From Kitasatospora sp. SolWspMP-SS2h (lineage in GTDB: Bacteria; Actinomycetota; Actinomycetes; Streptomycetales; Streptomycetaceae), in NCBI RefSeq assembly GCF_003259315.1, contig NZ_QLLT01000046.1, forward strand, positions 1-36,734: a stretch of 36,734 nt of DNA, in the 5' to 3' direction. This document shows positions 29,874-36,734 of the stretch, piece by piece. Numbering within the stretch: position 1 is the stretch's first letter; each line of letters opens with the position of its first letter. The translations under genes and the position numbers were made by a program. Below the pieces are notes generated by a model. It did no database searches and was not told where the DNA came from. It saw only the letters and a list, made by a program, of their open reading frames with translations.

Positions 29874-29917
29874 CGCCCAGCACACCCGTAACCAGGCCCA
29901 CCCCACGAGGAGTTCGC

Positions 29918-31366
<1,449 letters not shown>

Positions 31367-31373
31367 CACCACC

Positions 31374-31424
31374 ACGCGCCGGTGCCCGGCACCCCCGCCC
31401 CGGGGGTGCCGGGCACCGGCGCGT
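31374..31424. terminator. Perfect 23-bp inverted repeat, bidirectional terminator
   Basis: The arms 31374-31396 and 31402-31424 are exact reverse complements around GCCCC. It lies between ahcY (ends 31366) and the converging minus-strand gene (ends 31434). This is the longest perfect hairpin noticed in the window. Confidence 0.9.
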
Positions 31425-31433
31425 TCCGGGCCG

Positions 31434-32558
31434 CTACGGCAGCACGTCCACCGACCAGGTGCCCTCGTCGGTGCCCCGCGCCACCACCCGGGCCAGCCAG
31501 ACCGGCAGCCCGGCCTCCGGGCCCCACCCCGGCTGCACCTCCTGCACGCACCGGCGCACCCCGCCGCCGGGCAAGCACGCCGCCGGGTCCGGCATCGGCA
31601 CCTCGGACCCGTCCGGCACCGGCTCGCCGGAGGACTGCGACCCCGCTGGTGCGTACGAGCTCCCCTCGCCCGGCTCCGCCGACACCGTGACGTAGTGCGA
31701 GCCGTTCTGCTGGAAGCCCACCTCGGCCCGCCACGCCGCACCGTCGTGCGTCGACCGGCTCAGCGACGCACGGGTGACCACCGTGTCGGTCGGCAGCGTG
31801 GACAGCGCCAGCGGCATCGGCGGCGCGTACCGCCCCACCACCACCCCCGCCGCGATCCGCAGCGGCACCGACTGCCGGTCCGCCTCCGACAGGCCCGAGC
31901 TCTCCAGCTGGTACCAGATCCCGTCCTTGCCGCGGAAGCGCAGCACGTCCATCGCCGCAGCGAAGGCCGGGTCGCTCGACGACACCCAGTACGCCTCCTG
32001 TGCGTTCACCGGCGGTGCCGCGATCCGCAGCCCGTCCCCCGACCCGATCAGCGGATCCACGTCCGGCGTCACCCCCTCCGGGAACGCCGTCAGCATGAAC
32101 TGGCCCCAGCTGCCGCCGCCCGTCGCCGAGCCGATCACGGCGACCACGTCCGAACCCCCCGGCCCCGAGCGGTACTCCACCGCCGTCACCGCGTCCGGCA
32201 GCCAGCCGAACCTGGCCGGCACCGTCAGCACGGTCCGCCCCGTCACCGGCGCCGCCGAGCCCACGCCGGACGGCACCGGGGCGACCGGACGGTCGGTCGA
32301 GGCAGGCGACCCCGTCGGCAGGACGGTCGGGATCCCGGCCGGACCTGGCCCGCCCCCGCTCCCCAGCACCGCGAACGACCCCACCGACAGCAGCACCGCC
32401 GCGGCCGCCGCCACCGCCGTCCAGGTCCGTCGCCGACGCACCGCCCGGCCCCGCAGCACCGCCAGCGCCGGATCCACCCGCGACGGCGGCGCCGACCGCT
32501 CCTCCACGGCCACGTACCGCGCCATCCGCGCGGACAGCTCCTCCCCGTCCCCGCTCAT
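31434..32558 (-). CDS. Single-pass membrane protein, likely anti-sigma partner
   Basis: A 374-aa protein. A 45-residue cytoplasmic N-terminus is followed by one membrane segment (46-65) and a large extracytoplasmic domain with a Pro/Thr/Ser linker, then beta-rich sequence (TVLTVPARFGWLPDAVTAVEY, QLESSGLSEADRQSVPLRIAAG) and two cysteines in the C-terminal part. The ATG overlaps the sigma-factor stop as ATGA, so translation is coupled. That arrangement and topology suit a regulator that holds the sigma factor at the membrane, though I see no zinc-type HxxxCxxC anti-sigma motif. The function rests on context only. The start is ATG at 32558. Confidence 0.8.
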   Translation of the reverse strand: MSGDGEELSARMARYVAVEERSAPPSRVDPALAVLRGRAVRRRRTWTAVAAAAAVLLSVGSFAVLGSGGGPGPAGIPTVLPTGSPASTDRPVAPVPSGVGSAAPVTGRTVLTVPARFGWLPDAVTAVEYRSGPGGSDVVAVIGSATGGGSWGQFMLTAFPEGVTPDVDPLIGSGDGLRIAAPPVNAQEAYWVSSSDPAFAAAMDVLRFRGKDGIWYQLESSGLSEADRQSVPLRIAAGVVVGRYAPPMPLALSTLPTDTVVTRASLSRSTHDGAAWRAEVGFQQNGSHYVTVSAEPGEGSSYAPAGSQSSGEPVPDGSEVPMPDPAACLPGGGVRRCVQEVQPGWGPEAGLPVWLARVVARGTDEGTWSVDVLP

Positions 32559-33067
32559 GCCTCGGACCTCCTCACCGGACGCAGCACCGCGGAACGCCGC
32601 AGCGACTCCAGCGCCCGCGAACTCTGGCTCTTCACGTTGCCGCTGGAACACCCCAGCTCGGCCGCGGTCTGCTCGACCGTGAGATCGCAGTAGTAGCGCA
32701 GCACCACCGTCGCCCGCTGCCGGGGCGGCAGCGCCGCCAACGCCTCCCGCAGGTCCAGCGACACCGCCAGGTCGGGGCCCGGGGACGGCGCCTCCTCCGG
32801 CAGCCGCGCCGCCGTCCTGGTCCGCCGCCACCACGCCGTCCGCTGCTCCGCCAGGAAGGTGTTCACCAGTACCGTCCGCGCGTAGCCGTCCCGGTTCTCC
32901 ACCCGGCCCGCCCGGCCCCAGTGGGTGTACAGCTTGGTGATGCTCTCCTGCACCAGGTCGTCCGCACGGTGCCAGTCCGCGCACAGCAGGTACGCGACCT
33001 TCCGCAGCCAGACCGCTCTGGACGCCACGAACGCGGTGAACTCCTCGTCCCGCGCCAACTCCGCCAT
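32555..33067 (-). CDS. SigE-family ECF RNA polymerase sigma factor
   Basis: A 170-aa extracytoplasmic-function sigma factor. Region 2 (about 8-75) includes LRKVAYLLCADWHRADDLVQESITKLYTHW and RDGYARTVLVNTFL. Region 4 (about 105-155) includes LPPRQRATVVLRYYCDLTVEQTAAELG and CSSGNVKSQSSRALESLR, the recognition helix. The sequence belongs to the actinobacterial SigE-like group (TIGR02983). The start is the ATG at 33067 with GGAGG 10 nt upstream, preferred to the in-frame ATG at 33112, which would include a Pro/Arg-rich tail unlike the family. The overlapping downstream membrane protein probably controls it. A GCAACC/GCATCA pair at 33122-33148 may be its own promoter. Confidence 0.92.
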   Translation of the reverse strand: MAELARDEEFTAFVASRAVWLRKVAYLLCADWHRADDLVQESITKLYTHWGRAGRVENRDGYARTVLVNTFLAEQRTAWWRRTRTAARLPEEAPSPGPDLAVSLDLREALAALPPRQRATVVLRYYCDLTVEQTAAELGCSSGNVKSQSSRALESLRRSAVLRPVRRSEA

Positions 33068-33121
33068 CCTGGCAGCCCCTCCTCCCCGTGACCGGTGGCA
33101 CGGCCGCGCCACCGCCCCCCT

Positions 33122-33148
33122 GATGCGGCCCGCCCCGGCAAAGGTTGC
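33122..33148 (-). promoter_or_regulatory. Possible ECF-type promoter of the sigma factor operon
   Basis: On the minus strand, GCAACC (33148-33143), 16 bp and GCATC (33126-33122) resemble the AACC -35 used by many ECF sigma factors. This suggests autoregulation, but the evidence is pattern only. Confidence 0.3.
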
Positions 33149-33174
33149 ATCCCGGATTACGTAGGCTTCCCCCC

Positions 33175-33816
33175 ATGCCGAACGGCCGCTACTCCCTCCA
33201 CGACCCGCACGACGGAACCCCGCTCGGCGAGGAACGCTTCCAGTGCGCCCCCGGCCCGGCCGGCTGGCGCTACGTCGCCAAGCGCTACCGCCCCGACGGC
33301 ACCGTCCAGGGCACCACCGACCTCACCCTGGACGCCCGGCACCGCCCGATCCGGCTCGAACTCCGCTCCGGCGGCTGGCAGGTCCGCGGCGGCGCGCTGG
33401 AGGGCGTGCACTGGGTCCGCGCCGCCGCTTCCGGCACCGCCCCCGGCGAGGCCGTCGAAGCCGTCGAGGGCGAGGACCGGGCGCACGCTTTCACCGGCGA
33501 CTCCCCGGCCTTCCTGGTCGCCACCGCCCGGCTGCTCGCCCTCGACCCCGGCGGCAGCGCCCGCATCCGCCTGGTCTCCTTCACCGGCGACGCCCTCGCC
33601 CCCCGCACCCTCGACCAGGGCTGGCAGCTCCACTCCGTCCAGGACCATCCCACCGACAGCGGGCCGCTCCCCGTCGAGCACTACCGGGTCACCGACCTCG
33701 ACACCGGCGAGGTCCGCGACCTCCACCTCACCGGGGACGTCCTGCTCGGCGCCCCCGGGATCGAACTCGAAGAACTCGACTCCCCGCCCAACCCGCGCCG
33801 CCCGCCCGGGGCCTGA
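33175..33816 (+). CDS. Hypothetical protein of unknown function (213 aa)
   Basis: A 213-aa soluble protein without signal peptide or membrane segment. I do not recognise its family. It is rich in beta-strand patterns alternating with charged turns: RYSLHDPHDGTPLGEERFQ, GWRYVAKRYRPDGTVQG, RHRPIRLELRSGGWQVRGG, then AHAFTGDSPAFLVATARLL and HYRVTDLDTGEVRDLHLTG. This looks like a single beta-barrel or beta-sandwich domain, perhaps ligand binding. Codon use matches the neighbours. The start is the ATG at 33175; TAGGCT (33162-33167) lies 7 nt before it without an RBS, so it is probably leaderless. It is divergent from the sigma-factor operon with 107 bp between, so it may be a target of that sigma factor. 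Confidence 0.82.
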   Translation: MPNGRYSLHDPHDGTPLGEERFQCAPGPAGWRYVAKRYRPDGTVQGTTDLTLDARHRPIRLELRSGGWQVRGGALEGVHWVRAAASGTAPGEAVEAVEGEDRAHAFTGDSPAFLVATARLLALDPGGSARIRLVSFTGDALAPRTLDQGWQLHSVQDHPTDSGPLPVEHYRVTDLDTGEVRDLHLTGDVLLGAPGIELEELDSPPNPRRPPGA

Positions 33817-33855
33817 GCCCACCGGGGCGGTCGGGCACGAGCGGCGGGTGCGGGC

Positions 33856-34833
33856 TCAGGCCGGGGGCGCGAACCCGGTGCCCGGAGCAGGCTCGGGCGG
33901 CGCGGCGGGCGCGGGTGGAGCGACCGGCGCGGCGGGTGCGGCGGGCGGGACGGGTACGGCGGGCGGGACGGGCGCGGGCTTCCCGAACTCCACCGGCGGC
34001 GCCGGCTGCACCGGTGCGGCCCCGTACCCCGCCGGCACCGGGTGGCCGCCCGGCGCCGGGTAGGCCGCGAACGCCGCCGCCGCCCGCTCCCACTCCCGGC
34101 GCTGCCGCTCCATCGACACCGCCCCCAGGTACACCAGCGACGGCAGCCCCGCCGGCACCGGCCACCCCGTCCGCTGCGCCATCTCCGCGGCCAGCCGGTC
34201 GCCCAGCCCGGCCGCCACCGGCTGGTCCAACTCGTGCATCCGGCCCAGCACCTGACGCGACGACAGCCACAGCCGGTCCGGCACCGCCGACAGGTCCAGC
34301 GCCACCAGGTCCGCGCCCAGCGCGTGCATCACCTGCGGCGGCACCGGCGGCACCGAGCCCTGGTCCCGGGCGCTCTGCGGCAGCCGCTCGCGGACCACCA
34401 TCGTCCCGCCGAAGACGTCGCCGAGCCGGCGCCCCTGCACCGAGATCAGCGCGGACAGCACCGCGGGCAGCGCGAACAGCCCGAAGTCGATCACCCCGAC
34501 CAGCCCCCGCACCAGCGCGTGCCGGAACCGGATCGGACCGCCGTCCGTCCGCACCACCCGCAGCCCCAGCGTGACCTTCCCCAGCGACCGCCCGTGCGAC
34601 AGCGTCTCGACCAGCACCGGCAGCAGCACCGTGCAGAACACGAGCACCGAGATCTGGAACGCCACCGCGGCGGCCATCTCCAGGTCGGAGAGCCCCAGCA
34701 TCAGGCCCACGCTCAGGACGAAGTACGCCAGGACGTACAGGACCCAGTCCAGCAGCCGGGCCAGGGCCCGCGACGGCAGCTGCGCCGTCCGCAGCCCCAG
34801 GACGACCGCCTCGCCGGTCACCAGTTCGCTCAC
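33856..34833 (-). CDS. RDD family membrane protein
   Basis: A 325-aa protein with an RDD domain: the RALARLLDW motif near residue 22, membrane helices at about 30-48, 55-78 and 112-132, and the conserved GKVTLGLRVVRTDGGPI and GRRLGDVFGGTMVV loops. A soluble C-terminal part (RLWLSSRQVLGRMHELD and following) ends in a Pro/Ala-rich tail. RDD proteins include Na+/H+ antiporters and many of unknown role. The start is GTG at 34833 (VSELVTGEAV); the open frame further upstream overlaps an AT-rich promoter region and is not family-like. It is divergent from the SpoIIM-like gene with 239 bp between, a pairing common in actinomycetes. Confidence 0.9.
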   Translation of the reverse strand: MSELVTGEAVVLGLRTAQLPSRALARLLDWVLYVLAYFVLSVGLMLGLSDLEMAAAVAFQISVLVFCTVLLPVLVETLSHGRSLGKVTLGLRVVRTDGGPIRFRHALVRGLVGVIDFGLFALPAVLSALISVQGRRLGDVFGGTMVVRERLPQSARDQGSVPPVPPQVMHALGADLVALDLSAVPDRLWLSSRQVLGRMHELDQPVAAGLGDRLAAEMAQRTGWPVPAGLPSLVYLGAVSMERQRREWERAAAAFAAYPAPGGHPVPAGYGAAPVQPAPPVEFGKPAPVPPAVPVPPAAPAAPVAPPAPAAPPEPAPGTGFAPPA

Positions 34834-35072
34834 GCCACCCACCCGCTCCGCTCCACGGCCCGCCGGCGACCCGCGTCGCGCGATCCGACCCCCTCGATCA
34901 ACAGCGGCAAACATAAGGCCGCCCGCCCCCCACGGGTAACCCCGGGCCGACGCTTCCGGGACGCCCCGTCCCACCGCCCGCCCGCTCTGGCAAGCTAAGC
35001 CCCGCAACCAGCCCGGCCGCACACCCACCCGTGCCCGCCGTCCGCCCCACCGCGCCCCCGGAGAGAGCCGCC

Positions 35073-36077
35073 ATGGACCTGGACGTCTTCGTCGCCGCCC
35101 ACCAGGCGGAATGGCACCGGCTGGAGGTCCTCAGCGGTCGCCGCCGACTCACCGGCGAGGAGTCCGACGAGCTGATCACCCTCTACCAGCGCGCCACCAG
35201 CCACCTCGCCCAGGTCCAGGCCGCCGCCCCGCACCCCGGCATCGAGGGCCGGCTCACCACCCTGGTCGTCCGCGGCCGCAACGCCGTCGCCGGCGCCCGC
35301 GCCTCCTCCTGGCGCGACGCCGCCCGCTACTTCACCGCCGGCTTCCCCGCGATCCTCTACCGCGCCCGCCGCTGGTGGCTCACCGTCGCGGCGGTCTCCT
35401 TCCTGCTGAGCGCGGTGATCGCCTGGTGGACCGGCACCCACCCCGAGATCATCAAGTCCCTGCTGACCCCCGAGCAGTACGAGCAGCTCACCAAGCCCGG
35501 CGGCGAGTTCGAGACCTACTACACCGAGCACCCCTCGGCGAACTTCGCCGCCCAGGTGTGGACCAACAACGCCTGGGTGGCCGCCCAGTGCCTGATCTCG
35601 GCCGTCCTGCTCGGCCTCCCGGTCCTGTACATCCTGCTGGTCAACGTCCTCAACCTCGGCACCGGCATCGGCACCATGGCCTCCGCCGACCACCTCCAGC
35701 TCTTCCTCGGCCTGCTCATCCCGCACGGCCTGCTCGAAATCACCGCCATCTTCGTCGCCGGCGCCCTCAGCCTCCGCCTCGGCTGGACCGTCATCGACCC
35801 CGGCCCCCGCACCCGCACCGTGGCCCTCGCCGAAGAGGGCCGCGCGGTCATCGGCTCCGTCATCGGCCTCGCCGCCGTCCTCATGGTCACCGGCTTTATC
35901 GAGGGCTTCGTCACCGGCTCCGCCCTCCCCAGCTGGCTCCGCATCGGCATCGGCCTCGCCGTCGAAGCCCTCTTCCTCGTCTACGCCCTGGTCCTCGGCA
36001 AGCGCGCCGCCCTGGCCGGCGAGACCGGCGACGTCGAAGCCGCCGACCGCACCGACCACCAGCCGATGGTCGGCTGA
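35073..36077 (+). CDS. Stage II sporulation protein M-like membrane protein
   Basis: A 334-aa SpoIIM/DUF95 family protein. The N-terminal helical part MDLDVFVAAHQAEWHRLE with LTGEESDELITLYQRATSHLAQVQ is typical of actinomycete members. About five membrane segments follow: near 110-130 (WWLTVAAVSFLLSAVIAWW), 172-195, 215-240, 265-287 and 292-313. The loop SANFAAQVWTNNAWVAAQC and NLGTGIGTMASADH with LLIPHGLLEITAIFVAGA are family hallmarks. In Bacillus, SpoIIM works in the engulfment machinery; in actinomycetes the role is not known. The ATG at 35073 follows GGAGAGAG. It is the last gene before the rRNA operon. Confidence 0.92.
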   Translation: MDLDVFVAAHQAEWHRLEVLSGRRRLTGEESDELITLYQRATSHLAQVQAAAPHPGIEGRLTTLVVRGRNAVAGARASSWRDAARYFTAGFPAILYRARRWWLTVAAVSFLLSAVIAWWTGTHPEIIKSLLTPEQYEQLTKPGGEFETYYTEHPSANFAAQVWTNNAWVAAQCLISAVLLGLPVLYILLVNVLNLGTGIGTMASADHLQLFLGLLIPHGLLEITAIFVAGALSLRLGWTVIDPGPRTRTVALAEEGRAVIGSVIGLAAVLMVTGFIEGFVTGSALPSWLRIGIGLAVEALFLVYALVLGKRAALAGETGDVEAADRTDHQPMVG

Positions 36078-36120
36078 CCGCCGCGGCGTGGCGTGGTCAC
36101 GGGCGCCCGGCCAAACCTGG

Positions 36121-36391
36121 TAGCCTGATGATCAACCCGGCGGGACCATTGACGTGATCCCCATGGGCTAGTAGGTTTGAACGGTTGGGAGGGACTGGAC
36201 ATACAGTCCGCCCGAGCGTAGTGTCTATGACACGGCCGAAGCGAGGCAGCGCGTCCGCGAGGATGCTGGCCCGGTTCCGGCAAAACCCCGAAACTGAGCA
36301 GTGCAGAGCTTTTGATAAGGTCTGCAGCGAAGTCGAAGGAATTCCCACTCCAGCGGGAATGGAAATCGGAGTGAAAAACCTCTGGTAAGCT
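36121..36391 (+). promoter_or_regulatory. rRNA operon promoter array (four to five promoters)
   Basis: -10-like elements in order: TAGCCT (36121, no clear -35); TTGACG (36149-36154), 17 bp, TAGGTT (36172-36177); TGGACA (36196-36201), 17 bp, TAGTGT (36219-36224); TAAGGT (36316-36321) with CTGAGC 16 bp upstream; and TAAGCT (36386-36391). The second and third are the strongest. Several tandem promoters are usual for streptomycete rrn operons (rrnD of S. coelicolor has four). The region is markedly less GC-rich than the genes. Confidence 0.8.
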
Positions 36392-36626
36392 GGGAACACG
36401 AAAGAACGAAGCGCCCGGAGGGTCCGCAGGAATGCGGCTCGAAGGAAGCGTCCGTTCCTTGAGAACTCAACAGCGTGCCAAAAGTCAACGCCAGATATGT
36501 TGACATCCCCGGCCAGCCGGTATCGGTTGGTTGGAGATTCCTTTTGAAGTAAAACACTAGCGAGGACGCAGTGCGCGGGGCCGCCTTATTCCGGTGGTCG
36601 CCGTGCCGCTCTTTCGTGGAAAGCAT
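36392..36626 (+). ncRNA. Pre-16S rRNA leader (antitermination and processing region)
   Basis: The CCTTGAGAACTCAACAGCG segment (36458-36476) is the conserved boxA-type antitermination stretch of actinobacterial rRNA leaders. It is followed by a small hairpin, GTCAAC (36484-36489) with GTTGAC (36499-36504). The remaining leader should pair with sequence downstream of 16S for RNase III processing, outside the window. Confidence 0.75.
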
Positions 36627-36734
36627 TCACGGAGAGTTTGATCCTGGCTCAGGACGAACGCTGGCGGCGTGCTTAACACATGCAAGTCGAACGGTGAAGC
36701 CCTTCGGGGTGGATCAGTGGCGAACGGGTGAGTA
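36627..36734 (+). rRNA. 16S ribosomal RNA, 5' end only
   Basis: GAGTTTGATCCTGGCTCAGG (from 36634) and the following conserved GACGAACGCTGGCGGCGTGC identify 16S rRNA. Counting back from the AGAGTTTGATC position puts the mature 5' end at about 36626-36627. About 108 nt are present and the gene runs past the right edge. Confidence 0.98.

Noticed and set aside
29754..29917. SAH riboswitch before ahcY
   Set aside because: The stems do not match the known SAH riboswitch core in sequence or order. It is kept only as an undefined structured leader.
33817..33855. Possible terminator between the unknown gene and the RDD gene
   Set aside because: Only a GAGCCC/GGGCTC outer pairing is seen, and the inner part does not pair well.
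36500..36526. TTGACA followed by TATCGG as a further rRNA promoter
   Set aside because: The spacer is only 15 bp, the -10 is poor, and the TTGAC forms one arm of a conserved leader hairpin (36484-36504).

Overview
The window comes from a very GC-rich actinomycete chromosome, almost certainly a member of the Streptomycetaceae. The signs are a strong G/C bias at third codon positions, a near-canonical WhiB, a two-gene F420 locus, a SpoIIM-like gene, and a 16S rRNA 5' end of streptomycete type. The V1 bases (GGTGAAGCCCTTCGGGGTGG followed by ATCAGTGG) fit Kitasatospora or Streptomyces; I cannot decide between them from about 108 nt. From memory, the order LCP - fbiB - fbiA - cysteine dioxygenase - whiB - glycosyltransferase - DUF5719 - metallopeptidase - DUF3499 - manB - Trm112 - SIS protein - ahcY resembles the S. 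coelicolor whiB neighbourhood and, more loosely, the whiB2 region of mycobacteria. Most of the window is therefore old core chromosome, with no mobile element, phage or CRISPR.

Layout. 1-13029 is cell-envelope territory: the end of an acyl-CoA dehydrogenase, two hexapeptide acyltransferases, three LytR-CpsA-Psr (LCP) glycopolymer ligases, a membrane-anchored GT2 glycosyltransferase, a MacB-like ABC exporter pair, and a SsuE-type FMN reductase preceded by a short cysteine-containing leader peptide. 13211-15029 holds a TIGR03089-type adenylation-like protein and an AlkA-type DNA glycosylase. 15063-18051 runs leftward: fbiB and fbiA (F420 tail assembly, overlapping by ATGA) and a cysteine dioxygenase, itself preceded by a second, polycysteine leader ORF. 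whiB lies divergently at 18673. 19171-24695 is a 1291-aa membrane glycosyltransferase plus a DUF5719 protein. 24723-31366 holds a zincin-like protein with a degraded motif, DUF3499, manB, Trm112, a SIS isomerase-like protein, a cation efflux protein and ahcY. 31434-33067 is an ECF sigma factor with a likely membrane anti-sigma partner, followed by an unknown ORF, a divergent RDD/SpoIIM pair, and a multi-promoter rRNA leader running into 16S rRNA at the right edge.

How the parts fit. The LCP, GT, acyltransferase, manB and SIS genes form an envelope-glycan set. fbiA/fbiB build F420. Cysteine dioxygenase, the FMN reductase and ahcY deal with sulfur amino acids. The most interesting signal is regulatory: two unannotated short ORFs, each with a cysteine-rich C-terminus and a promoter placed for a leaderless start, sit in front of a sulfur-acquisition gene (3222-3299) and a cysteine-disposal gene (18171-18272). 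The second is followed by a perfect 9-bp hairpin that would hide the dioxygenase ribosome-binding site, plus a competing pairing. This looks like a cysteine-sensing attenuator placed on a catabolic gene.
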